Below are positions 38,482 to 50,159 of a stretch of DNA of 64,000 bases, in pieces; within the stretch, counting starts at the first letter, position 1, and each line of letters starts with the position of its first letter. The notes under the pieces were generated by a model, which was given only the letters and a program-made list of their open reading frames with translations, was not told the DNA's origin and did not search any database. A program made the translations under genes and the position numbers. Origin of the DNA: Aliirhizobium smilacinae (lineage in GTDB: Bacteria > Pseudomonadota > Alphaproteobacteria > Rhizobiales > Rhizobiaceae); the NCBI RefSeq assembly GCF_006335145.1, contig NZ_VDMN01000002.1, positions 372,001 to 436,000 on the forward strand. The letters are read 5' to 3'.

Positions 38482-39405
38482 TTGGCCGGTTTCCTCATCA
38501 AGCGATTGCTACAGGCGATTTTCGTCGTCATCGCCATCACGCTCGTCGTCTCTTTCGCCATTCGCCTGACCGGCGACCCCGCGCTCATGATGTTTCAGGG
38601 CGGCGGCAGCATGACGGAAGAAGATTTGCAGCGCATCCGTGTATCGCTCGGCACCGACCAGCCGTTCATCGTGCAATATCTCACCTTCCTCAAGGGCATG
38701 GTGACCTTCGATTTCGGCCGCAGCTTCAACGGCGGCACGTCCGTTTCGCTGCTGATCGGCGATGCGCTGCCGGCAACCTTGCTGCTCGCCTTCATCTCGA
38801 TGTTCGTGTCGATCGCGCTGTCGATCCCGCTCGGCATCAAGGCTGCGACCTCGCGTGGTTCGGCCGCCGACCAGGCGATCCGCATCTTCTCGCTGATCGG
38901 CCTGTCCTTCCCGAATTTCTGGCTCGCCACCATGCTGGTGCTGCTGTTCGCCATCACGCTCGGCTGGCTGCCACCCAGCGGCATGGGCGGTTTTGCCAGC
39001 TATGTCATGCCGGCCATCACCATGGGCGTCATCCTGACCGCGACCAATGTTCGCCTCGTGCGCACCTCGATGCTGGAAACGCTGCAGTCGCAATACATCA
39101 TGGTCGCCCGCGCCAAGGGCCTTTCGGAAAGCAAGGTTCTCTACAAGCATGCGCTGCGCAACTGCGCCATTCCGCTAATCACCTATTTCGGCCTGCAGTT
39201 CGGCGGCCTGCTTGGCGGCATCGTCGTCATCGAGCGCGTCTTCAACTGGCCGGGCATGGGCACGCTTGCATTCGATGCAGTGGCAGCCCGCGATTATCCG
39301 GTTCTTCAGGCCGTCATCACCGTTCTTTCGCTGATGATCGTCGGCATCAACCTTCTGGTCGACATCGCCTATGGCCTCGTCGATCCCCGCATCCGCACGG
39401 AGTAA
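38482..39405 (+). CDS. Peptide ABC transporter permease (DppB type)
   Basis: A 307-residue inner-membrane protein with six hydrophobic segments and the DppB-type start AGFLIKRLLQAIFVVIAITL. The cytoplasmic loop VARAKGLSESKVLYKHALRN is the EAA-like docking site. The start codon is TTG at 38482, supported by AGGAACGAG and by alignment of the first helix; no ATG gives the complete first helix. It forms the channel with the next protein, whose gene begins six bases on. Confidence 0.9.
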   Translation: MAGFLIKRLLQAIFVVIAITLVVSFAIRLTGDPALMMFQGGGSMTEEDLQRIRVSLGTDQPFIVQYLTFLKGMVTFDFGRSFNGGTSVSLLIGDALPATLLLAFISMFVSIALSIPLGIKAATSRGSAADQAIRIFSLIGLSFPNFWLATMLVLLFAITLGWLPPSGMGGFASYVMPAITMGVILTATNVRLVRTSMLETLQSQYIMVARAKGLSESKVLYKHALRNCAIPLITYFGLQFGGLLGGIVVIERVFNWPGMGTLAFDAVAARDYPVLQAVITVLSLMIVGINLLVDIAYGLVDPRIRTE

Positions 39406-39411
39406 ACGACA

Positions 39412-40260
39412 ATGGCAACCAGAACCTCCCGCCTGTCGCGCTTCGCGAGCCTCGAATTCATCCTCGGCACCGTGCTGACCGTCGTCATCTGCCTGGCCGT
39501 GCTGTTCTCCGACGTTCTGTTTCCGGGCGGCGCTGAAAAGATCAATTTGATGGCGCGTCTCGCCAAGCCGTTCACCAACCCGGCCTTCCCGTTCGGGACC
39601 GATCCGCTCGGCCGTGACGTCTTGGCGCGTGTTGTCGCGGGTGGAAAAATCTCGCTTCTGGTCGGTTTCACCTCGGTCATCGGCGCTGTCATCTTCGGTG
39701 TGCTGATGGGCCTGATCGCCGGGTATTATCGCGGCTTCTGGGATATGCTGGTTATGCGTTTTGCCGACCTGCAGCTCGCCATGCCCTTTATCCTGCTCGC
39801 CATCACCTTCATCGCCATCGTCGGCGGCAGCCTCACCAACACGATCATCCTCCTGATCGTGTCGCAATGGGTGCAATATGCCCGCCTCGTGCGCGGCTCG
39901 GTGCTGACGCTGCGCGAGCGCGAGTTCATTCTTTCGGCGCGTGCGATCGGCGTAAAAGACTGGCGCATCATCTTCCAGCATCTGCTGCCGAACCTGATCG
40001 GGCCGGTGATCGTGCTGATGACGCTCAACGTCGCCAACAACATCCTCTTGGAAAGCAGCCTGACCTTCCTCGGCCTCGGCGTCGATCCGACCATTCCGAG
40101 CTGGGGCGGCATGCTGGCCGATGGCCGCACCTATCTGCAGACCGCGTGGTGGGTCAGCGTTTTCCCGGGCCTCGCCATTCTCCTGACCGTGCTCGGCCTC
40201 AACCTGCTCGGCGACTGGCTGCGCGACAGCCTCGACCCGACCGGCCGCACCTCCAGATAA
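39412..40260 (+). CDS. Peptide ABC transporter permease (DppC type)
   Basis: A 282-residue inner-membrane protein with an N-terminal helix, a periplasmic loop containing FPFGTDPLGRDVLARVV (the conserved DppC GTD-x-x-GRD motif) and five more helices. The docking loop is SARAIGVKDWRIIFQHLLPN. The end LNLLGDWLRDSLDPTGR is standard for the family. It completes the importer of the pxp operon; a metallopeptidase gene follows after 32 bases. Confidence 0.92.
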   Translation: MATRTSRLSRFASLEFILGTVLTVVICLAVLFSDVLFPGGAEKINLMARLAKPFTNPAFPFGTDPLGRDVLARVVAGGKISLLVGFTSVIGAVIFGVLMGLIAGYYRGFWDMLVMRFADLQLAMPFILLAITFIAIVGGSLTNTIILLIVSQWVQYARLVRGSVLTLREREFILSARAIGVKDWRIIFQHLLPNLIGPVIVLMTLNVANNILLESSLTFLGLGVDPTIPSWGGMLADGRTYLQTAWWVSVFPGLAILLTVLGLNLLGDWLRDSLDPTGRTSR

Positions 40261-40292
40261 TCCCTATCGAAATACAGCAAGGTTTTTGCACC

Positions 40293-42026
40293 ATGACCAC
40301 GATCTTCGAGACTTCAATCGAGCGCACTCTTGAAACTCTGGTCACCGGTGCAAAGCCCGGCCAATCTTTCGAAGCCTGGACATTTGACGACACGAAAAGC
40401 CGCCGTGCCACGGAGGCGGCGCTGAAGGAAAAGGGCATCACCGCCCGCATCCGCAGCGCCTACAAACCGCTGCTTTTCACCTTCCTCGAAGAGATCGACC
40501 TTGCCGGCGTGACGGCCATCGAGGTGCGCTATCCGGTACATACCAATGCCCCGGCCAACCGTTTTCGCCTGGAAGCCTATCCGCTGGCATCGCTTGTTGG
40601 TGACGCGAAGATCGAGTTCGTCGCCCGCACGGACGGCGCGTTCTTTTATGACGTGACGCTGACTCGGAATGGCCAGAGCGAAACGCTGAAAATTCTCGTG
40701 CCGAACCGCGTGCATGAAGATGTCGTAGGAGAAACCAATGTCTCGCCCACGGGCTGGTACCGTGCCGAAGGCGAGGCGACGGGCGAGCGTCTGGAAACCG
40801 ATTACGAGCGCCTGTTCCACAACGCTATCGACGCCATCGCCGCTTACGACTGGGGTTCGACCGAACCCTATTTCGAAGAACTCAATATCCGCGTCTCCCA
40901 TCCGGCCGAAGACATGGACCTGCCGGTCGGCGACGAGGTGGTGAGCCTGCGCGAGGCTCTGCACGAGGATTTTTATTTCTCCCTGCTCGAATTTTTCCAG
41001 AAGAAGTCCGGCCGTCCGCTCGGTGACCGTGGCCTGAAGCCCGGCCAGATCGTGCCGGAAATCGTAAAGAGCAACGGCGAGATCGGCATTCGTGTCGAGA
41101 CGCGCCCGCTGACGACCGGTTTCCTCGACGGCAAGGAACAGGCGATCGACACCGCGACCGAGCCTCCGGCAGCGGCCCAGATGGCAACGCTGCTGGCCGA
41201 CATCGGCGGCGAGGAGTTCAACGCAAACTCCCGCTCGGGCCGCGTGCTCTCAGCCCGTTACGTCAAGGGCAGCGAAGCAGCCGTGATGATCAGCGGCGGC
41301 CAGCATCCGAACGAGACAACCGGTATCGTCGGCGCCATCCGCGCGGCCCGTACGCTGAAAGAACGCACCAACGCGCACTTCACCATCTCACCGCTGGAAA
41401 ACCCGGATGGTTACGCGCTGCACCAGCGCCTGCGCGTCGACAACCCGCGCCACATGCACCATGCCGCGCGTTACACGGCGCTCGGCGACGATCTGGAATA
41501 TCGCACCCGTGAAAATTCCGGCGAACACCTGAACGAAAAGGCCATCCGGTTCGCGGCACAGGACCTGAGCGGCGCAAAGCTGCATGTGAACCTGCACGGT
41601 TACCCGTCGCATGAGTGGACGCGGCCGTTGTCCGGTTACGTTCCTCGCAATTTTGCCATGTGGACGCTGCCGAAAGGCTTTTTCCTCGTTATGCGCCACC
41701 ATGCCGGCTGGACCGAACAGGCGGAAGCCATGCTTGATCACGTCACCCGCCATCTCGGCGCCATTCCGGGTATTCTCGACTACAACAACCGCCAGATCGC
41801 GCTTTATGAAACCCATGCTGGCGAAACTGGCTTCCGCATCATCAACGGTTTCCCCTGCCTTTCGTCCATCGACGACCGCCACACCGTGCCGTTGACGTTG
41901 ATCACCGAATATCCGGACGAGACGATCTACGGCGACGATTTCATCACTGGCCATACCGCGCAGATGGAAACGGTCATTGCGGCTTACGAAGCCTGGCAAT
42001 TGCTGCAGTCAAAACTTTCTGTTTGA
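40293..42026 (+). CDS. M14-family zinc carboxypeptidase-like protein
   Basis: A 577-residue protein. The C-terminal half has an M14 layout: GGQHPNETTG supplies the HxxE zinc motif (His338, Glu341), LHVNLHGYPSHEW the third zinc ligand (His435), and TEYPDETIYG near the end the probable catalytic Glu. The first 320 residues are unlike ordinary M14 enzymes and I do not recognise them; they may set specificity. There is no signal peptide, so it should act on imported peptides in the cytoplasm. ATG 40293 starts a normal-looking N-terminus; the frame is open far upstream but overlaps the permease. It is the last gene of the pxp/peptide operon. Confidence 0.8.
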   Translation: MTTIFETSIERTLETLVTGAKPGQSFEAWTFDDTKSRRATEAALKEKGITARIRSAYKPLLFTFLEEIDLAGVTAIEVRYPVHTNAPANRFRLEAYPLASLVGDAKIEFVARTDGAFFYDVTLTRNGQSETLKILVPNRVHEDVVGETNVSPTGWYRAEGEATGERLETDYERLFHNAIDAIAAYDWGSTEPYFEELNIRVSHPAEDMDLPVGDEVVSLREALHEDFYFSLLEFFQKKSGRPLGDRGLKPGQIVPEIVKSNGEIGIRVETRPLTTGFLDGKEQAIDTATEPPAAAQMATLLADIGGEEFNANSRSGRVLSARYVKGSEAAVMISGGQHPNETTGIVGAIRAARTLKERTNAHFTISPLENPDGYALHQRLRVDNPRHMHHAARYTALGDDLEYRTRENSGEHLNEKAIRFAAQDLSGAKLHVNLHGYPSHEWTRPLSGYVPRNFAMWTLPKGFFLVMRHHAGWTEQAEAMLDHVTRHLGAIPGILDYNNRQIALYETHAGETGFRIINGFPCLSSIDDRHTVPLTLITEYPDETIYGDDFITGHTAQMETVIAAYEAWQLLQSKLSV

Positions 42027-42090
42027 CTGAGCGAACGCAGGCCCGGACGGCCATCCGATCGGGATGACCTGCCACGTCCAGATCGGCTTA

Positions 42091-43910
<1,820 letters not shown>

Positions 43911-43914
<4 letters not shown>

Positions 43915-45695
43915 CGTCCGATTGCATAGGCCTGCATCAGGCGGGGGGTGGCTGCGGCACGCAGCAGGCCGTCGGCATCGCGACGCGCGGCCGTCAGGCG
44001 ACCGACGGACCAGGCATCGGCGACCTTGACCTTGTGGCCACGGCGACGGAGCTCATCGAGCGTCGCCTCGCCGATCGTGCTTTCCACCATGATCTCGCCC
44101 GGCGAGCTGGTGCGCGGGTAGAAGGAGCCGGGGAAATGCGAGGTGTGGAACAGCGGCATGTCGATCGCCGCCTGCAGGTTCTTGCCGTGATGGGCATACC
44201 GCAGGAAGAAGGGCAACTGCCACTGGTCCTGCTGGTCGCCACCCGGCGTGCCGAATACCATGGAGGGCTTGCCCCGATGCAAGGCGAGCGACGGGGTGAG
44301 CGTTGTGCGCGGACGTTTGCCCGGTGCGAGCGAGGTCGGCAGACCTTCCTTCAGCCAGAACATCTGGGCACGGGAATTCAACGCAAAACCGAGGCCGGGC
44401 ACGATCGGCGAGGACTGCAGCCAGCCGCCCGACGGCGTTGTCGAAACCATGTTGCCCCAGCGGTCGATGACGTCGATATGGACGGTGTCGCCGCGCTTTT
44501 CGGTCAGGTGCGACATGGTTGGCTCATAGACCGTGCCCTTGCCGCTCATTTCGGCAAGCATCGCCATGGTCGCGTCGACCTGATGCTCGTAACCCGGCAC
44601 GGTGCCGGGGCGAAGGTCGAGCGAAGCGGTCGAGCCTATCAGCTTGCGACGTTCGGCATTATAACCTTCCGAGAGAAGATATTCGGTCGGGATCTGGCCG
44701 AATTCCGGATCGCCGTAATAGACCTCGCGGTCGGCGAAGGCGAGTTTCATCGCCTCGACAACGGTATGGACGAAATCCGGGCCGGACGGGTCCATGGCGG
44801 CAAGGTCGAAGCCCTTGAGCAGGGCGAGCGACTGCAAAAGCACTGGCCCCTGCCCCCAGGCGGGTGTCTTGGCGATCGTCCAGTCCTGGTAGTCTAGCGT
44901 CTGAGGTGCCTCGACCGTGGCGCTCCAGTTGGCCATGTCGTCTGCGGTCAGTACGCCCTTGTGCCTGGAGCCGCTGGCATCCATGACTTCGGCGGTCTTG
45001 AGATAGGTGTCAATCGTCTCAGCAACGAAGCCGCGGTAGAAGGCGTCGCGAGCCGCTTCGACCTGGTTTTCACGGCCGGTCTTCGCCTCGGCCTCGGAGA
45101 TGATCCGCTTGTAGGTTTCGGCCAGAACCGGGTTCTTGAAGTTGGAATGGGGCTCGGGGGCTACGCCGCCCGGCAGCCAGGTCTCGTAGGAAGTCGGCCA
45201 TTCTTGTCTGAAGAATTCGGCGAGGCTATTGATGGTGTTGGATACGCGCGGCAGCATGGGGTGGCCGTGTTCGGCGTAATAGATCGCCGGTTCCAGCACT
45301 TCGCGCACGCTCATCGTGCCGTAATCGCGCAACATCAGCATCCAGCCGTCGAAGGCGCCGGGAATGACGGTGGCGAGCAGGCCGTCGCCGGGGATCAGCT
45401 TCAGGCCTTCCGACGTGTAATGCTCGATCGTGGCGCCGGCCGGTGCCGGCCCTTGAGCGCATATCACTTCCACCTTGTCCGTCTTCTTCGAATAAAAGAC
45501 GGCGGGCATGTCGCCGCCAGGACCGCACAGATGCGGTTCGACGATCTGCAGCACGAAACCGGTGGCAACAGCCGCATCAAACGCATTGCCGCCCTTTTCG
45601 AGTATGGCCATGCCGACGGCCGAGGCGATCCAGTGTGTTGAGGTGACGACGCCGAAAGTGCCAAGAATTTCGGGGCGTGTGGTGAAATCGGACAT
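43911..45695 (-). CDS. Gamma-glutamyltransferase family protein, no signal peptide
   Basis: A 594-residue N-terminal-nucleophile hydrolase of the gamma-glutamyltranspeptidase family. Family marks are GGNAFDAAVATGFVLQIVEP, CGPGGDM, GDGLLATVIPGAFDGW and the processing site RGDTVHIDVIDRWGN, where Thr404 is the expected nucleophile released by self-cleavage, then NMVSTTPSGG. Typical bacterial enzymes are periplasmic; here there is no signal peptide, and the gene lies inside a peptide-importer operon, so the substrate is presumably imported first. It may cleave gamma-glutamyl peptides such as glutathione, or act on other gamma-glutamyl or acyl amides as divergent family members do. Confidence 0.88.
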
Positions 45696-45715
45696 TGTTG
45701 GAAATCCCTATGAAT

Positions 45716-46588
45716 TTATGCTTCGCGCGGATCAAGCGCGTCGCGCAGGCCGTCGCCGAGAAGATTGAAACCGATGACGACGAGGAAGATTGCGATACCC
45801 GGCCACATGGTCATCCATGGCGCCTGGCTCAAAAAGTTCTTGGCGGTGTTGAGCATAGACCCCCAGCTTGGCGCCGGTGCCTGCTGGCCGAGGCCGAGGA
45901 AGGAGAGGCTCGCTTCGGCGATGATGGCGGTCGCAACCGTCAGCGTCGCCTGGACGATGATCGGGGCAAAGACGTTGGGCAGGATGTAGCGGGTCATGAT
46001 GTCGATGTGGTTGAGACCGATCGAGCGGGCGCCCTCGACATAATCCTCCGTTTTCACCGAAAGCACCTGGCCGCGGGTCAGCCGCACGAAGGCAGGCGTG
46101 GCGGAAACCCCGATCGCGATCATAGCGTTGGTCAGGCTCGGGCCGAGAAAGGCGGCAAGCGCGATGGCCATGATCAGGAAAGGCATGGCAAGCAGGGCTT
46201 CGGTGACACGCGAGATGATCATGTCCGGCCAGCCACCGAAATAACCGGCGATGAGGCCGAAGGGCACGCCGATCACGACGGCGATCATGACCGACACGAC
46301 GCCGGCCATCAGCGAGGCCTGGGCGCCCCAGATCATCCGCGAGAGGATGTCCCGGCCGAGATCGTCGGTGCCGAGCCAGTGGGCGGCGGACGGCGCCTTG
46401 CGGATCGCCCCCCAGCTGGTGGCGATCGGGTCCGCAATCGGCAGGATCGGTGCGGCAATGGCAAGAATGGCGAAGAACAACACGATGATCAGACCGACGA
46501 TCGCCGACTTGTTGCGCTTCATCTTCTTCCAGGCACGGCTTTCCTGTCGCTTGACCGGAACAGGGAGGGTGGAGTTGATGGCTGTCAT
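45716..46588 (-). CDS. Peptide ABC transporter permease (DppC type)
   Basis: A 290-residue inner-membrane protein with the conserved periplasmic LGTDDLGRDILSRMIWGAQ segment, the docking loop GARSIGLNHIDIMTRYILPN and the C-terminal LLGDGLRDALDPREA. I chose ATG 46588 (MTAINSTLPV) over an in-frame start 48 bases upstream because GAGG lies before it and the extension has no family match. It pairs with the DppB-type protein at 46599 for the gamma-glutamyltransferase operon. Confidence 0.92.
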   Translation of the reverse strand: MTAINSTLPVPVKRQESRAWKKMKRNKSAIVGLIIVLFFAILAIAAPILPIADPIATSWGAIRKAPSAAHWLGTDDLGRDILSRMIWGAQASLMAGVVSVMIAVVIGVPFGLIAGYFGGWPDMIISRVTEALLAMPFLIMAIALAAFLGPSLTNAMIAIGVSATPAFVRLTRGQVLSVKTEDYVEGARSIGLNHIDIMTRYILPNVFAPIIVQATLTVATAIIAEASLSFLGLGQQAPAPSWGSMLNTAKNFLSQAPWMTMWPGIAIFLVVIGFNLLGDGLRDALDPREA

Positions 46589-46598
46589 ATCATCGGCC

Positions 46599-47546
46599 TC
46601 AGATGGTCGCCCTGAGGCGCGGATTGAGCAGGACATAGGCGATATCGGCGAGGAGGTTCATCATGATGAAGCCGACGGCGGTGCACAGCACGATGCCCTG
46701 GACGACGGCATAATCGCGGGTGAACACGGCATCGACGGTCATCTTGCCGAAGCCGGGAATGGTGAAGATCTGCTCGGTGAGGACGGCGCCGGCAAGAAGC
46801 TCGCCAAACAGCAGCGCCAGAAGCGTGATCACCGGCAGAAGCGCATTGCGGAAACTGTGCGACATGACGATTTCCCAGGGCGACAGACCCTTCGCGCGGG
46901 CGGTGCGGATATAATCCGAGCTCAGCACCGCGACCATGGCCGAACGGGTATGGCGCATCAGCGTTGCGGCCAGCGCGTTGCCGAGCACGAAGGCCGGCAT
47001 GATCATCGTCTTGATCGAGCGTACCGGATCGACGAAGATCGATTCATACCCGGAGGCCGGCAGCCAGCCGAGCTGCACCGAAACGAGCAGGATCAGCATG
47101 ATGCCGAGCCAGAAATTCGGGATCGACAGGCCGGATAGCGCCACGATGTTGGCCGTATAGTCGATCCAGGTATTCTTCTTGACCGCGGCGAGGATGCCGA
47201 TCGGAATACCGATGATCATCGCGAAGAACATCGCCATCACGGCAAGCTGGATGGTGACCGGCAGCTTCTGGCCGATCAGTTCCAGAACCGGCTGGTTGGT
47301 TCTTAAGGACACTCCGAAATCGCCTGTCACGACGCCGCCCATCCAGTTCAGATACTGGATCGGCATGGGATCGTTGAGATGATATTTTTCGCGCAGGAAT
47401 TCGATCGTCGCCTGGTCGCGCTCCTCACCGGCCATGGCCAGAACGGGATCGCCGGGCAGAAGCTTTTGCAGCGAGAAGACGAAGATCGAAATGATCAGCA
47501 GCGTCGGAATGGCGACCAGCAGTCGCTTGCCGATATAGACAGGCAT
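46599..47546 (-). CDS. Peptide ABC transporter permease (DppB type)
   Basis: A 315-residue inner-membrane protein beginning MPVYIGKRLLVAIPTLLIIS, the classical DppB first helix. The cytoplasmic docking loop is RTARAKGLSPWEIVMSHSFR and the last helix ends MMNLLADIAYVLLNPRLR. ATG 47546 is preceded by GAGGG. The gene lies between the binding protein, from which it is separated by a hairpin, and the DppC-type permease ten bases downstream. Confidence 0.92.
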   Translation of the reverse strand: MPVYIGKRLLVAIPTLLIISIFVFSLQKLLPGDPVLAMAGEERDQATIEFLREKYHLNDPMPIQYLNWMGGVVTGDFGVSLRTNQPVLELIGQKLPVTIQLAVMAMFFAMIIGIPIGILAAVKKNTWIDYTANIVALSGLSIPNFWLGIMLILLVSVQLGWLPASGYESIFVDPVRSIKTMIMPAFVLGNALAATLMRHTRSAMVAVLSSDYIRTARAKGLSPWEIVMSHSFRNALLPVITLLALLFGELLAGAVLTEQIFTIPGFGKMTVDAVFTRDYAVVQGIVLCTAVGFIMMNLLADIAYVLLNPRLRATI

Positions 47547-47591
47547 GGCATTGCCCTCGTTTAGGGTCAGTCTTGGTTTTGGTCGTTGGAC

Positions 47592-47620
47592 CGGCCGCAC
47601 GGATTTGCCCCGTGCGGCCG
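47592..47620 (-). terminator. Hairpin between peptide-binding protein and permease genes
   Basis: CGGCCGCACGG and CCGTGCGGCCG form a perfect 11-bp stem with a 7-base loop, 15 bases after the binding-protein stop on the minus strand. Same position as the hairpins after the other ABC binding-protein genes in this window. Confidence 0.65.
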
Positions 47621-47634
47621 TCTTTCAATCGGGA

Positions 47635-49143
47635 TCAGCCCTTGCTGACGCCGAGAAGGCGAATCATGCCGTCTGGCGACGGGGCCCAGCCCTTGACCTT
47701 CTTGGAGATGGCATAGGCATAAGGCTGGTGGCCGAGATAGATGATCGGCATGTCGTCGTTGAGGACCGCCATGGCGGCGTCATATTTTTCCTTGCGGACG
47801 GCATCGTCGGTCGAGGCGCGGGCGGCATTGAGCAGCTCGTCGACCTTCGGGTTGCAATATTTCACGTCGTTGATGCCGCCCTTGCAAGTGACGAACTGGT
47901 GAATATTGCCATCCGGGTCGATACGGCCGGACCAATCGGAACGCGACAGCTGGTAATTGCCGGCGGTCTGCTCGGAGAGAAGCGTTGCAAATTCCGTCGC
48001 CTTCAGCGTGACGTTGAAGCCAGCCTCGGCCACCATCGACTGGATGACCTGCATCATCTGCGTCTGGGTGGTGTTGTTGGCATGCTGCAGCTCGATGTCG
48101 AGCTTTTCGTAGCCGGCTTCCTTCATCAGCTGCTTGGCTTTTTCGATATCACGGCCAGGAACCGGAATGTCCTTGTCGAACCACGGGCTCGACGGCGGGA
48201 ACGGCTGATTGCCGGCCTTGGACGTGCCTTCGAAGACGATCTGGCCGATCGCATCACGGTCGATGGCGAGCGAAAAGGCCTGGCGCAGGCGCTTGTCCTT
48301 GCCGAGCGGATTGTCGGCACGCGCGCCGTTGCCGATGTTTACATACATGGCCATGTAGCCCGGACCAATGACGTCGGCATAGGTCAGGTTTGCATCGCTC
48401 TTCACCGATTCCGCATCGGATGCGGAGATACGCTCGGCCATGTCGAGATCGCCCGACCGCAGGTTGGCGAGCTTCACCGTCGTATCCGGGATCGGCAGGT
48501 ATGTTACCTTATCGACGAGAATCTTGTCCTTGTCCCAATAGTCGGCGAACTTTTCCAGCACGATACGGTCCTGCTGGATGCGTTCGACGAATTTGAACGG
48601 ACCGGCGCAAACCGGCTTGGAGCCGAAATTTGCGCCCAGTTCCTTGGCAGCCTTCGGCGCAACGATCATGCCGGCGCGGTCGGACAGCTGGGCAAGCAGC
48701 GTCACGTCTGCCGATTTCAGCGTGAACTTGACTTCCAGCGGGCCGGTGGCCTCGACCTTGGCGACGGAAGACAGCTCGCTCTTGCGGCGCGATTCCGGCA
48801 GAGTCATGTTGCGTTCGATGGTAGCGACGACGGCTGCCGCATCCAGCACTTCGCCGTCATGGAACTTGACGCCGTCGCGGATTTTCATCGTCAGAACCTT
48901 GCCCTCTTCGGACCAGGCCCATTCGGTGGCGAGCTGCGGTACGACCTTCATGTTCTGGTCGATATCGACGAGCTTGTCGCACATGGCCGTGTAGACGATG
49001 CGGCCGACGAAGGTGCGCGACTGCGCCGGATCCAGCACGTCGGCATCGTCGTTAAGCCCGATGCGCAGTTCGGATGACATGGCCGGCATGGCCATCAAGG
49101 CACTGGCGAGCAGTGCCGCACTGAAAGCGGAAAATCTCTTCAT
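47635..49143 (-). CDS. Peptide ABC transporter substrate-binding protein (SBP_bac_5)
   Basis: A 502-residue periplasmic protein with a Sec signal (residues 1-23, MAMPAMSSEL). The mature protein begins LRIGLNDDADVLDPAQSRTF and continues VVPQLATEWAWSEEGKVLTM and RDGVKFHDGEVLDAAAVVAT, the family 5 pattern, with LRQAFSLAIDRDAIGQIVFE later. It is the first transport gene after the GntR regulator. The ligand is inferred to be a peptide or amide whose gamma-glutamyl-type bond is cleaved by the enzyme encoded in the same operon. Confidence 0.92.
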   Translation of the reverse strand: MKRFSAFSAALLASALMAMPAMSSELRIGLNDDADVLDPAQSRTFVGRIVYTAMCDKLVDIDQNMKVVPQLATEWAWSEEGKVLTMKIRDGVKFHDGEVLDAAAVVATIERNMTLPESRRKSELSSVAKVEATGPLEVKFTLKSADVTLLAQLSDRAGMIVAPKAAKELGANFGSKPVCAGPFKFVERIQQDRIVLEKFADYWDKDKILVDKVTYLPIPDTTVKLANLRSGDLDMAERISASDAESVKSDANLTYADVIGPGYMAMYVNIGNGARADNPLGKDKRLRQAFSLAIDRDAIGQIVFEGTSKAGNQPFPPSSPWFDKDIPVPGRDIEKAKQLMKEAGYEKLDIELQHANNTTQTQMMQVIQSMVAEAGFNVTLKATEFATLLSEQTAGNYQLSRSDWSGRIDPDGNIHQFVTCKGGINDVKYCNPKVDELLNAARASTDDAVRKEKYDAAMAVLNDDMPIIYLGHQPYAYAISKKVKGWAPSPDGMIRLLGVSKG

Positions 49144-49226
49144 GTTCTATCCTCTGGTCTGACTATCTTTGGTGGCATTGTTCTTGTTGGCCGGCCCGAC
49201 GGGCCAGGCGGTATTACGACGACGGA

Positions 49227-49997
49227 TCATAAGACGGCGGTGATTGCGTCGTCATTTTCCGCAGTATCCGATGACGGCACCACCGTGGCGGTGTCGTCGA
49301 GAAACTCAAGCGAAGTGGCGCGGATCAGGCGCTCCTGATGCATGAGAAGGTGCTGGCGCATCGCCTCCCCCGCGCGTCCGGGATCGCGGGCGGCGATGGC
49401 ATCGACGATCGCCATATGCTGTTCGTAGGAGGCCCGCCCATTGGTTCCGGTGCGCCGCGCACGCTCGCGAATGGACTGCCATGCCTCATCCTGGCGAACG
49501 CGGTTGACCACATCGAAAATCGACAGAAACAACATGTTGCCGGCGCTCTGGGCGATCTGGCGATGCAGCGAACCGTCCCACAATTCCTTGGAATCGGCAT
49601 CCGTGCTCTGGCCGGTCTTTTCAGCGAGAGCACGCATCCGCTCGATCTCGGATGGTTTTGCGCGCATTGCGGCAAGCTGTGCCAGTTGCGGCTCGATGCG
49701 CAGGCGCACTTCCATGATTTCCATGAAATCAGTGCCGGCAACCAGTTCATCCACCTGCGCCGCCCAGCCATCGGGCTTTTCACCAAGAAAGGTTCCGGCA
49801 CCCTGTCGCCGCCAGACCAGCCCTTCCGCCTCCAGAACTTCCAGAGCCCGACGAACCGCCCGGCGGCCGACATTCAGGGTTTCCGCAAAGGCCCGCTCCG
49901 TTGGCAGGCGTCCGTCCTTCGCGATTTCTCCGTTTCGGATGAACTCGCGAAGCCTTGCCAGAGCGAAGTTGGAATTGTCGTTAGGACCTGTGGTCAA
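49227..49997 (-). CDS. GntR-family regulator, FadR/FCD subfamily
   Basis: A 256-residue regulator. The winged helix lies in residues 8-75 (LARLREFIRNGEIAKDGRLP, AFAETLNVGRRAVRRALEVL), and an FCD helical domain follows (MEVRLRIEPQLAQLAAMRA, DGSLHRQIAQSAGNMLFLSI, HMAIVDAIAARDPGRAGEAM). The start appears to be TTG at 49997, as no ATG or GTG lies between the upstream stop and the DNA-binding helix. It heads the minus-strand operon with the peptide importer and gamma-glutamyltransferase and probably autoregulates it through the inverted repeat at 50014-50034. Confidence 0.85.
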   Translation of the reverse strand: MTTGPNDNSNFALARLREFIRNGEIAKDGRLPTERAFAETLNVGRRAVRRALEVLEAEGLVWRRQGAGTFLGEKPDGWAAQVDELVAGTDFMEIMEVRLRIEPQLAQLAAMRAKPSEIERMRALAEKTGQSTDADSKELWDGSLHRQIAQSAGNMLFLSIFDVVNRVRQDEAWQSIRERARRTGTNGRASYEQHMAIVDAIAARDPGRAGEAMRQHLLMHQERLIRATSLEFLDDTATVVPSSDTAENDDAITAVL

Positions 49998-50013
49998 GTC
50001 GCACCATTTGATC

Positions 50014-50034
50014 GAACCAATTCTTCATTGGTTC
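50014..50034. promoter_or_regulatory. GAACCAAT-n5-ATTGGTTC operator before the GntR operon
   Basis: A perfect 8-bp inverted repeat with a 5-base spacer, 17 bases upstream of the GntR start. A TTGACG (minus strand, 50059-50064) lies upstream as a possible -35 box. The position fits autorepression. Confidence 0.6.
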
Positions 50035-50159
50035 ATCTTGGAGGATTTCCCTCACACACGTCAAGCCGTTTTTTAGGCGATAAATTTTGTGCTCAAAACA
50101 TAAGCAGAACAGTTCAGGGCCGGGCACAATCACAGGAAAACGACCAGCCGTGAAAAGCA

